Below are positions 1-7,105 of a stretch of 7,846 nt of DNA, piece after piece (positions within the stretch are counted from its first letter, which is position 1; the number at the start of each line of letters is the position of its first letter). This stretch comes from an uncultured euryarchaeote (lineage in GTDB: Archaea; Thermoplasmatota; Poseidoniia; Poseidoniales; Thalassarchaeaceae). Location of the stretch: NCBI GenBank assembly GCA_937876055.1, contig CALEIW010000232.1, forward strand, positions 1 through 7,846, read 5' to 3'. The notes beneath the pieces are model-generated. The model worked only from the letters and a program-made list of their open reading frames with translations. It was not told where the DNA came from and searched no databases. A program made the translations under genes and the position numbers.

Positions 1-2306
1 TCGCCTGCGTAGGGAGTTAAATCAATCGCATCGTCACCGGAGTAACTTGTCCAAGGTGAAACGGTTTCGGATGCGAAATTTCCATTGTAGGTGTTGTATT
101 CAGGATCATATCCTAATCCAATTAGACGGAAGTATCTCTCATTATCCCAGCCTCCGGTAAAGAACACTTGTTCCCATCCATTGCCATCACTCCAGACCTC
201 AATACCACAGGAGTCTTCATACAGCCATCGTTCTACTACGGCGTATTGCTCAGCGAGATACAATTCAAAGAATGCGGCGCTGCAGAATAGATCTAGATCC
301 AAATATGCTGCGTCCGCACCTGTCAAGTCAACGTTCTCAATGATGAATGCCTCATCCATGTTGTTGTAATATCCAGATTCATTGTCTTGGTTATTATGAT
401 CCATTCCAGCCCACATGTAGGTGGTTGGATTTGTGTCGGCTTCCCACCAGTCATCGGTGGCTGAACCGTTGGAATCTGTAGATGCATTATATTCCTCGTG
501 CCATGAAGACGAACCAGCACCATATTCTCCTGTGTATGATTTTAGGACAATCGTACAAGATGGGCAATTGGTATTGTCGATATTACCCTCGAAGTCGTTA
601 GAATAGACAAGGGTGTCAATTCCGTCTAGAACTTCCTTTACTTCTAAATCGACATCAATTGAGCCAGAAATGGGGTTTAGACCAGTATTTTTCACTGTTA
701 AGTTGACAAATCTGTTACCCTCACCAATTTTGGCGGCTCCAGTAGCTGGATCATAAGCCGCTGGAGCGATATTTACTTCAGTAATTCCAACGTCTTCGTT
801 ATCTAAACTGAGTACAGATAGGAAGTCACCAGCACCAGCCCATCCTTGAGTATCAAGCCACATTGCGCTGTTTGCGAATCTGTATGACCTATCTCTTTGT
901 CCGATTGCAATCTCGTAAGCACTGTCGTCTCCGCCCGCCAGTTGTCCTGGAACTGCCATTGTTGGTCTACGACCGACGTCGAACGAAAGGGATGACAAGT
1001 ATCCATTACCGTTGGGGTTTCCAAGAATGATTTCGACTGTATTTACTTCTCTTAGGTTATCAACAAGCAGATATGTTTGGTTCTGTGCAGTTGAGTCCTG
1101 CAATCGAGTAAGAGTAACCTCAGTTGGAACAAAGAAATCCATTTTTCCATCTCGATTTACATCAGCGATGGTAATAGATGCACCAAGATAATCACCAAGG
1201 AAAACGTAGTTTTGGGTATCCCAAGAAGAACCGGTGCGGGTTGCGTAGGATATATTTCCTGTGATTCCATCAACGGCAGCGATTAGGTCTACCTCACCAT
1301 CATCATTTGTGTCAGAAATATCGATTCCGTACAGTGGATAATTGTGTTCTGCGTCCAACTTGAAATTATGTACGCCATTTGCAGTTGCATCTAATGGATT
1401 TGGATAAGTCCCAAGTGTACAGTCGTATTCAAGTACAGTCATGTTGTCATAGTGGCCATTCGAGTATCCTACACCAGTGTTGTAAGGTGGTGTGCGCAAC
1501 AACCAGATGTCGAGATCTTCACAATCACCAACTCCACCACCAGGAAGGCCACCACCTCCAAGAACATCTTCTCCCCAATGTCCTAAAATTAAGTTCGTGT
1601 ACATCCCATTGGTCAATGGTACTGGAATTGTTTGTTGAGCTGTAATTTGAGTTGGATCAGGTCCCTTGTATATACTGATGTAGTTATTTGTGAAGGTAGG
1701 GTCAATTACATTCATGACAATATCTGCATCTCCATCGCCATCGATATCCTCTACATCCATGTCCATGAGATACGGGTTGCTAACTGTGATAGCTTCGGAA
1801 GGATTCCAATTGTTGATTCTTTCATTACAATCTCCCCAAAGTACAGTAAGATTTCCAGGAACCATAGGCCCTCCGACGAATCGAATGTTCTGTTGATAGT
1901 AGACTACGTCGTTAACTCCGTCACCATCTACATCGGCAACATAGACTCTAGTTCCGTCCGCTGTATCCCTGAATCCAGCGCGGAATGAATCGTTGTTTGA
2001 AATGAAGACATCCTGCCTGTCTCCAAATCCTCCCATACCGTCATTGTAGAGTGCGGTAATGAAGTGACCCATTGAACTAGCGGAGACAATATCGTTGTCG
2101 TCATCACAGTCAATATCCCCTATCGAAATGAAAGAGGGGTCTCTCTGGACTGCATACTGGGTAATGTGTGATGCTGATACAGATGGGACCAATGATAGCA
2201 TTGGTGAACTTAACATCAGCATAACCAAGAAAATCGCTATTCGACCTTCTTTTGATTCGTTTCGGGCGTTCTTAGACAGGGACATCATGGCTACGCCGAA
2301 TTTCAT
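1..2306 (-). CDS. Secreted FG-GAP/VCBS repeat surface protein, 3' end outside the window
   Basis: Reading the minus strand from ATG at 2306 gives 768 codons with no stop, so the C-terminus is missing. Residues 1-45 look like a signal peptide: a charged stretch (about 12-22), a hydrophobic core (about 23-40) and a likely cut after SVSA. ATGs at 2288 and 2285 are alternative starts that keep the signal. Calcium-loop repeats of the FG-GAP/VCBS kind start near residues 64, 125 (DVDGDGVND), 187 (DIDGDGDAD), 332 (DTNDDGEVD) and 382 (DVNRDGKMD), with weaker copies near 261 and 459. This suggests a beta-propeller like that of integrin alpha chains. A CARDB-like beta domain follows (about 505-562), then a CPSC motif (581-584) and a Trp/Tyr/Asp-rich region (about 569-768) resembling MAM-like or immune-inhibitor-A-type jelly-roll domains. 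About nine N-glycosylation sequons fit a surface location. No enzyme motif is visible; adhesion or polymer binding is an inference. The domain names are recalled, not searched. Confidence 0.88.
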   Translation of the reverse strand, partial: MKFGVAMMSLSKNARNESKEGRIAIFLVMLMLSSPMLSLVPSVSASHITQYAVQRDPSFISIGDIDCDDDNDIVSASSMGHFITALYNDGMGGFGDRQDVFISNNDSFRAGFRDTADGTRVYVADVDGDGVNDVVYYQQNIRFVGGPMVPGNLTVLWGDCNERINNWNPSEAITVSNPYLMDMDVEDIDGDGDADIVMNVIDPTFTNNYISIYKGPDPTQITAQQTIPVPLTNGMYTNLILGHWGEDVLGGGGLPGGGVGDCEDLDIWLLRTPPYNTGVGYSNGHYDNMTVLEYDCTLGTYPNPLDATANGVHNFKLDAEHNYPLYGIDISDTNDDGEVDLIAAVDGITGNISYATRTGSSWDTQNYVFLGDYLGASITIADVNRDGKMDFFVPTEVTLTRLQDSTAQNQTYLLVDNLREVNTVEIILGNPNGNGYLSSLSFDVGRRPTMAVPGQLAGGDDSAYEIAIGQRDRSYRFANSAMWLDTQGWAGAGDFLSVLSLDNEDVGITEVNIAPAAYDPATGAAKIGEGNRFVNLTVKNTGLNPISGSIDVDLEVKEVLDGIDTLVYSNDFEGNIDNTNCPSCTIVLKSYTGEYGAGSSSWHEEYNASTDSNGSATDDWWEADTNPTTYMWAGMDHNNQDNESGYYNNMDEAFIIENVDLTGADAAYLDLDLFCSAAFFELYLAEQYAVVERWLYEDSCGIEVWSDGNGWEQVFFTGGWDNERYFRLIGLGYDPEYNTYNGNFASETVSPWTSYSGDDAIDLTPYAG

Positions 2307-2339
2307 TTCATTATTATGCCTAATGGGACCCTGCTTTTG

Positions 2340-2356
2340 CAACCCCTATGGGGTTG
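2340..2356 (-). terminator. Short perfect hairpin between the 208-aa gene and the FG-GAP gene
   Basis: CAACCCC and GGGGTTG form a perfect 7-bp stem around a 3-base loop. It lies 20 bases beyond the stop of the 208-residue gene and 34 bases before the first ATG of the FG-GAP gene. No T-run follows it on the minus strand; the T-rich stretch (2361-2375) comes before it, directly after the upstream stop. It may help end transcription or sit in the leader of the next gene. The symmetry is certain, the role is not. Confidence 0.35.
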
Positions 2357-2360
2357 ATGA

Positions 2361-2375
2361 CTAAAATTAGCAAAA
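2361..2375 (-). promoter_or_regulatory. T-rich stretch: possible archaeal terminator or TATA element
   Basis: On the minus strand the bases directly after the stop of the 208-residue gene read TTTTGCTAATTTTAG. Two T4 runs here could act as an archaeal oligo-T terminator. The same AT-rich block lies about 55-70 bases before the FG-GAP start and could instead be its TATA box, with transcription starting near the hairpin at 2340-2356. The sequence alone does not decide between these. Confidence 0.3.
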
Positions 2376-3002
2376 TTAACTTGCTTCAAGCCAACTCGGA
2401 TTGGGAGCGTATTGAGTCTCAGCACCGCCGTGGATTCGCTCAAGCTTACCCAGCAACCAAAGCCTGTCTAAGAACATCTGAAGCTCGACTCCAGTACGAT
2501 TGATTCGGTCACTAAGTAGACTCTCTATTGAGCCAACTGAAAGCGAGGTATGGCCATGTTCACGAACCACTAAAGTCATCACAAGTTGAATCCAAGATTC
2601 AGCCATTGGGTCTCCTGAGATATTATCAGATAGTGGTTCGGGGTCTTCATCTAATTCTTCCAAAAATAAACTGATTTCTGCAAGGTTTGGTTCGGTTCTT
2701 TCAGGGACTCCTAATTCCGATACTCCGGCATCTACGTCGAGGTCTCCGACGATTCTGACAATAGAAGGCAATCGACTTGGATCAGGCGGTGGCCCTGGTA
2801 GTTCTCTTGCGGTTTTTGAGATTTCAGAGTCTTCAGAAGAGTCTGTACTTGAGTCGTGAACTGATTGGGTGTATCCTATGTCTCCTTCGAGGCCTATTCG
2901 CTGACGATATAGGTTAACCCAAGACGGTGGACCTTGAATTACAACTTCTACATCATGCTCGTTCGAGCGAAATGAAAAGCGGATATTCGCCTCGTCAGTC
3001 AT
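2376..3002 (-). CDS. Uncharacterised 208-aa protein with probable C-terminal winged helix
   Basis: I do not recognise a named family. Residues 7-30 look like two beta-strands followed by QGPPSWV, resembling a small archaeal N-terminal motif of strand pairs ending in an EGxxEFV-like turn (recalled, not searched). Residues 45-66 are a Ser/Asp/Glu-rich linker and 69-80 are Pro-rich, so the middle is probably disordered. Residues 132-203 are helical and then beta-like: a hydrophobic helix (about 134-148), a short helix (157-164), a long helix (170-187), and a turn ending in YAPNPSW. This is the pattern of a winged helix, which could bind DNA or another protein. The frame is open up to an ATG at 3080 inside aconitase, but ATG 3002 is preferred: GGTGAT stands three bases before it and it avoids the overlap. 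The gene begins 31 bases after the aconitase stop, so co-transcription is likely. No signal peptide or membrane segment is visible. Confidence 0.75.
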   Translation of the reverse strand: MTDEANIRFSFRSNEHDVEVVIQGPPSWVNLYRQRIGLEGDIGYTQSVHDSSTDSSEDSEISKTARELPGPPPDPSRLPSIVRIVGDLDVDAGVSELGVPERTEPNLAEISLFLEELDEDPEPLSDNISGDPMAESWIQLVMTLVVREHGHTSLSVGSIESLLSDRINRTGVELQMFLDRLWLLGKLERIHGGAETQYAPNPSWLEAS

Positions 3003-3005
3003 GTT

Positions 3006-3011
3006 ATCACC
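3006..3011 (-). promoter_or_regulatory. Shine-Dalgarno GGTGAT that fixes the start of the 208-aa gene
   Basis: On the minus strand GGTGAT stands three bases before ATG 3002. It is complementary to ATCACC in the conserved 3' end of 16S rRNA (GATCACCTCC). It supports this start over the ATG at 3080, which lies inside the aconitase gene. Confidence 0.55.
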
Positions 3012-3033
3012 GGTTGGGTTTTCAGATTTGAAT

Positions 3034-5718
3034 TCAAGTCTCTGCCAAATTACGCAAAACAGTCTGAAGGATTCCCCCATTTCGGTAATAGTCGACTTCT
3101 ACAGGAGTGTCTAATCTTACGATCGCATCGAATTCAATAACCCCTCCATTTTCCTTTGTCGCTTTCACTCTTATGGATGAAAGTGGAACTAAATCAGCGC
3201 TGGCGGGAATATCGAAGACTTCCGTCCCATCAAGACCCAATGAATCTGCGTTTTCACCTTCTGGGAAAGTCAATGGCAATACACCCATTCCGACTAGATT
3301 GGAGCGATGTATTCGCTCAAAGGAGGTCGCAATCACAGCCTTCACTCCCAAGAGAAGTGTGCCTTTGGCTGCCCAGTCTCTGCTACTACCTGTTCCATAT
3401 TGAGTACCTGCCAGTACTACTAGGGGAGTTCCTTCTGCTTGGTACCTCATGCTGGCATCAAATACTGAAGTTACTTCATCCGTTGGGAAATAAGTGGTGA
3501 AACCTCCTTCAGTTCCGGGCGCTATATGATTTCGAATGCGAACATTAGCGAAGGTTCCTCTCATCATCACTTCATGATTACCACGTCGACTTCCAAATGA
3601 GTTGAAGTCTCGAGGTTCGACTCCCTTCGAAATCAGGTATTCGCCTGCTGGCCCATGGTGAGGGAAAGCGCCAGCTGGACTAATGTGGTCTGTAGTGACA
3701 GAATCTCCCAATTTGAGGAGAACTTTTGCTCCGTGAATAGGTTCTATTGGAGCAGGTTCAGGAAGGATTCCTTCAAAGAAAGAAGGAAGACGAACATAAG
3801 TTGAATCATCTGCCCATGGATATAGGGCAGATTCCGAACTACTAATTGCGTCCCATCGTGGTTCTTGCAGAACATCTGAATATCGCTTTCGAAACATTTC
3901 AGGGTCTATTGAAGTAGCAATAGTTTGTTTGATCTCGTCGTCGCTTGGCCAAATATCGGCCAGCATTACAGGGCCATTTGATCCATTGCCAATCGGCTCT
4001 GTATCAAAATCGATATCTAGTGTTCCTGCTATTGCATAAGCAACCACCAAAGGTGGGCTTGCGAGGTAATTTGCTTTGACCTTCTGATGTATTCTACCCT
4101 CGAAATTTCGATTTCCTGAGAGTACGCTTCCAACAATCAAATCCGCCTCATCGATTGCTGCTTCGATATCAGAGTCTAGAGGGCCGGAATTTCCTATACA
4201 GGTTGTGCATCCGTATCCAACCACACTGAATCCAAGAGAGTCGAGATCTTCGGTAAGTCCAGCAGCATCAAAATACTCTGTAACAACTCTAGAACCCGGA
4301 GCCAGACTTGGCTTTACACTGGGTGCAATTGATAACCCCGCTTCCCTAGCTTTTCGAGCCAATAAACCAGCGGCAATCATTACACTTGGGTTACTCGTGT
4401 TTGTACAACTGGTTATTGCGGCGATTACGATATCGCCGTGTTTCAAATCAACTCCTCTAGAGCCGACTGGAGCAGAGGACTCATTCTTGCTTTCATCAAT
4501 ACCATGTCCACTATGTCCGAGAGGTGCATTTAGACTCTTTTTCCAATGATTTTTCATTGCTGAAAGGTCAACCCTGTCCTGTGGTCTTTTCGGACCAGCC
4601 AATGCAGGTTCTACAGTCGATAAATCGAGCGATAGGTGGCTTGTAAAGGAGGGAGTAGGGGTTTGTGATGTGTGGAACATTCCTTGAGCAGATAGATATC
4701 TTTTGACATCTTCAATATGAGATTCATCCCTGCCCGAAAGTCGCATGTAATCTAGAGTGGTTTCATCGACTGGGAAGAACCCACATGTTGCTCCGTATTC
4801 AGGAGCCATGTTAGCAATTGTTGCTCTATCAGGAAGACTCAGGTTTGCAAGTCCTGAACCATGGAATTCTACAAACTTTCCAACCACTCCGTGCTCCCTC
4901 AACATCTGTACTATTCTGAGTGTCATATCGGTGGCTGTTACTCCGGGTCTAAGCGAGCCGGTTAACTCGAAACCGCAGACTTCTGGAAGAAGCATGTAAA
5001 TCGGCTGACCCAACATTACTGCCTCAGCCTCGATTCCACCAACCCCCCAACCTAGAACACCAAGACCATTGATCATGGTCGTGTGACTATCTGTGCCGAC
5101 TAGAGTGTCGGGTAACCATACCCCATTTTCTTCTCTAGCAACACTAGCAATCCATTCTAGATTCACCTGATGAACAATACCTCGGCCAGGTGGTACTGCA
5201 CGGAAATTATCCAAACTTTGCTGACCCCATTTTAGGAATTCATAGCGCTCCATGTTTCGTTGATATTCAATCTCCAAATTTCTCTCTCTTGCATCTGGAA
5301 ACAAGCCGGAGACATCTACCTGAACGGAATGATCGATTACCAAGTCAACCGGAACTTGTGGGTTTACTTTCTCAGGATCTCCACCCAACTCTACCATAGC
5401 GTCCCTGAGGGCAGCAATATCAACAACAGCAGGAACTCCTGTGAAGTCCTGTAAGATTACCCTACTCGGTGAGAATGGAATTTCTTCTGGAGCCATCGTG
5501 GGTGACCATGATGCAATGCGTTCTACATCTTCACGAGTAATGAGAAAACCATCGCACTTTCGTAAGGCGGCTTCCAGCAATAATCGAATAGTGAAAGGCA
5601 GAGAATCAAGGTCACAAAGACCTAATTCTTGCAGGTGGGAAAGTGAGTGAAAGTCGGCTTCAGTGCCGTCAGATTTGTTGAATGTTCTCAGTGAATCAAA
5701 GCCTTCTGAATCCTTCAT
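3034..5718 (-). CDS. acnA: Aconitate hydratase, AcnA type, 894 aa
   Basis: Interconverts citrate and isocitrate through cis-aconitate in the TCA cycle; cytosolic [4Fe-4S] enzyme. The full chain is present and close in length to E. coli AcnA (about 890). The three cluster ligands are visible: Cys438 in SCTNTSNPS, and Cys504 and Cys507 in GYGCTTCIGNSG. Other conserved active-site blocks are DHSVQVD (129-135), GTDSHTTMINGLG (208-220), SGNRNFEGR (534-542), LGDSVTTDHISPAG (670-683), NSFGSRRGNHEVMMRG (706-721) and GTGSSRDWAAKG (775-786) in the swivelling C-terminal domain. Domain order is that of AcnA/IRP, not AcnB. Residues about 394-425 are a low-complexity linker at a point where the family varies. 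The ATG at 5718 gives an N-terminus that aligns with bacterial AcnA, and GGGGTG lies a few bases upstream. The 208-aa gene follows after 31 bases; the cyclophilin gene ends 112 bases upstream. Nothing in it looks broken. 2-Methylcitrate-related activity cannot be excluded, but the motif set is that of aconitase. Confidence 0.97.
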   Translation of the reverse strand: MKDSEGFDSLRTFNKSDGTEADFHSLSHLQELGLCDLDSLPFTIRLLLEAALRKCDGFLITREDVERIASWSPTMAPEEIPFSPSRVILQDFTGVPAVVDIAALRDAMVELGGDPEKVNPQVPVDLVIDHSVQVDVSGLFPDARERNLEIEYQRNMERYEFLKWGQQSLDNFRAVPPGRGIVHQVNLEWIASVAREENGVWLPDTLVGTDSHTTMINGLGVLGWGVGGIEAEAVMLGQPIYMLLPEVCGFELTGSLRPGVTATDMTLRIVQMLREHGVVGKFVEFHGSGLANLSLPDRATIANMAPEYGATCGFFPVDETTLDYMRLSGRDESHIEDVKRYLSAQGMFHTSQTPTPSFTSHLSLDLSTVEPALAGPKRPQDRVDLSAMKNHWKKSLNAPLGHSGHGIDESKNESSAPVGSRGVDLKHGDIVIAAITSCTNTSNPSVMIAAGLLARKAREAGLSIAPSVKPSLAPGSRVVTEYFDAAGLTEDLDSLGFSVVGYGCTTCIGNSGPLDSDIEAAIDEADLIVGSVLSGNRNFEGRIHQKVKANYLASPPLVVAYAIAGTLDIDFDTEPIGNGSNGPVMLADIWPSDDEIKQTIATSIDPEMFRKRYSDVLQEPRWDAISSSESALYPWADDSTYVRLPSFFEGILPEPAPIEPIHGAKVLLKLGDSVTTDHISPAGAFPHHGPAGEYLISKGVEPRDFNSFGSRRGNHEVMMRGTFANVRIRNHIAPGTEGGFTTYFPTDEVTSVFDASMRYQAEGTPLVVLAGTQYGTGSSRDWAAKGTLLLGVKAVIATSFERIHRSNLVGMGVLPLTFPEGENADSLGLDGTEVFDIPASADLVPLSSIRVKATKENGGVIEFDAIVRLDTPVEVDYYRNGGILQTVLRNLAET

Positions 5719-5830
5719 TACGACACCCCGCGAAGTAATGGGTTAGGGAACCCTCCATCAATGTGACTATTGGAAGTATTCTAAGAACGGATAGGTTTGC
5801 TGTTCCGGGCTTAAGTTCTGTTAGCCTAAA
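5719..5830 (-). promoter_or_regulatory. Intergenic leader of acnA with small hairpin
   Basis: This is the 112-base gap between the cyclophilin stop and the aconitase start. On the minus strand it holds an AT-rich block (TTAGAATA, about 5783-5790) that could be a TATA box, and a 5-bp hairpin GGGTT-AGGG-AACCC (plus-strand reading, 5740-5753) about 22 bases before the ATG. No clear terminator T-run follows the cyclophilin gene. Aconitase may therefore have its own promoter or be read through from upstream; the sequence does not settle this. Confidence 0.3.
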
Positions 5831-6910
5831 TTAGTCGATGACACTTACTCTCTCGATTGTAACTGGGTAAGTTGACAATTTGTTTTGATCAGTACAGGTA
5901 TCTTGATTCGGACCACAGCCGACCTGTGAAATTGCGTCGATTACAGTAATGCCATCTACTTGTTGACCATCGATTTCACCCCTGTAGGCCTTTCCGAAAG
6001 CCGTGTATTGGCCATCAAGGTTGGAGGCACCGTTAGAATCAACAAGGTAGAATTGCGAGCCTGCTGAATTTTGATGGCTGGAACGTGCTGCAGCGATGAC
6101 TCCAGGGTCATGAGTTTGACCAAATTCGGCAGGAATGACCCAATTTGTCATATCATTCTCACAGATTGATGATGATTCATATCCTGCATTCGCACAATAG
6201 CCAAAGTATTGTCCAGCATGTCCACCTGTACCATCGCGATTTTCAAAATCGCCCCCTTGGATCATGAAGCCGTCGACAATTCTATGGAAAATGGTTCCAT
6301 CATAACGCTCGGCTTCTGCATTTGCCCGGAATGACGCCGAATGCATTGGAGTTTCATTGTACAATTCTATCCAAATCTTACCATTGTGGAAATCGCCATT
6401 AATGTCGGTCCAACTGACTTCCATTAGTACACTTCCAGAGGTGCCCTCAATATTTTCTACTGACTGTTCTAGTGCCTCACCTGCGAATTTGAAGGCAACC
6501 AAGAACACCATTACCCCCACAAATACAGCAGCAAGTCCAGTAGGTGTTGGATTTCCATCATCGAATAATTGCCAACCCTTTCCTAGAGAAATCGATTGCT
6601 CATCCATCATTGATGCCAATTTGTTTTGCGCCCGGCGAATTTCTTTGTTTGATGGTTCGAGTTTTTGAGCACGTTGGTAACTATTGTGTGCGTCTTGCCA
6701 ATGTGCCTTACGATTATCCATGTCAATATCGCCTTTGGCAATCTTCGCTTCGGCTGCCAAGGAAATGACTTGTACCTTGTGAGAGTTGTTTTCAGCTACC
6801 GCCCATGCTTCGGTTCTGAGTAGTTCTAGAGCACCATCAACATCACCAGATTCAATCATTGCCGTTGCTCGCGATAGGGCGTCCTTCAGAGCGCTCGGTC
6901 CTGTAGGCAT
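5831..6910 (-). CDS. Membrane-anchored TPR-cyclophilin peptidyl-prolyl cis-trans isomerase
   Basis: The 359-residue product has three parts. Residues 1-105 are helical and TPR-like (for example 74-98, with the AxxxYxxA...P spacing), expected in the cytoplasm. Residues about 124-144 form one membrane segment (GLAAVFVGVMVFLVAF core). Residues about 158-359 are a cyclophilin domain, expected outside the membrane, that catalyses proline isomerisation in folding proteins. Key blocks are FHRIVDGFMIQGGDF (208-222), with Arg210 and Gln218 matching human CypA Arg55 and Gln63, then SAGSQFYLV (282-290) matching the GSQFF strand, and LDGQYTAFGK (298-307). Asn297 stands where CypA has Trp121, as in many non-animal cyclophilins. 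An enlarged loop (236-262) carries Cys239 and Cys250, and Cys332 and Cys339 lie near the end; disulfides are possible. The frame continues upstream to a TTG at 7060, but those 50 residues look like untranslated leader, and ATG 6910 begins the TPR part cleanly. Aconitase follows after 112 bases. Confidence 0.92.
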   Translation of the reverse strand: MPTGPSALKDALSRATAMIESGDVDGALELLRTEAWAVAENNSHKVQVISLAAEAKIAKGDIDMDNRKAHWQDAHNSYQRAQKLEPSNKEIRRAQNKLASMMDEQSISLGKGWQLFDDGNPTPTGLAAVFVGVMVFLVAFKFAGEALEQSVENIEGTSGSVLMEVSWTDINGDFHNGKIWIELYNETPMHSASFRANAEAERYDGTIFHRIVDGFMIQGGDFENRDGTGGHAGQYFGYCANAGYESSSICENDMTNWVIPAEFGQTHDPGVIAAARSSHQNSAGSQFYLVDSNGASNLDGQYTAFGKAYRGEIDGQQVDGITVIDAISQVGCGPNQDTCTDQNKLSTYPVTIERVSVID

Positions 6911-7105
6911 GGGCTCGCCGACCACACACCCCTTGAAAACCGCAACGGATGGGAAATCAAACCTGTACAGCGTGATTATGGCTGCTTGACCCCTTTGAGA
7001 TTGAGGAATTACGGAACGGGAACGGCTAATACCGGACTTAACCCGGCCCACGTTGCGCAAGCATACCGCTGGTGCACCTACGCCCCCCCGGAGACCCCGA
7101 TAACG
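6911..7105. promoter_or_regulatory. Divergent intergenic region between cyclophilin and korA genes
   Basis: These 195 bases separate two genes read away from each other, so both promoters should lie here. I see no convincing TATA box for either. Two perfect 8-base palindromes, TTGCGCAA (7053-7060) and GGTGCACC (7071-7078), stand 18 bases apart centre to centre, close to the korA start, and could be operator half-sites. A C7 run (7083-7089) and a GGAG (7090-7093) come before the korA ATG; the 12-base spacing is long for a Shine-Dalgarno site. Confidence 0.4.

Noticed and set aside
1632..1988. Plus-strand open frame of 118 codons
   Set aside because: It lies fully antisense to the FG-GAP gene, whose frame shows regular DxDGDG repeats. 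The plus-strand protein has no recognisable motif and is a shadow frame.
3003..3080. Longer version of the 208-aa protein starting at ATG 3080
   Set aside because: It overlaps the aconitase C-terminus by 47 bases, while ATG 3002 has a good Shine-Dalgarno match three bases upstream and avoids the overlap.
4456..4539. Apparent low-complexity insertion in aconitase (residues about 394-421)
   Set aside because: AcnA-type enzymes vary in length and sequence at this linker before the first cluster cysteine. All catalytic blocks on both sides are intact, so it is not a foreign insert.
7024..7037. GGCTAATACCGGAC resembles a piece of 16S rRNA (GCTAATACCGGAT)
   Set aside because: The match is only about a dozen bases and the flanks do not continue as rRNA, so it is most likely chance.
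6911..7060. 50-codon upstream extension of the cyclophilin frame starting at TTG 7060
   Set aside because: The start is TTG, the added residues show no domain or signal peptide, and the extension would use most of the shared divergent promoter region. ATG 6910 begins the helical TPR part directly.
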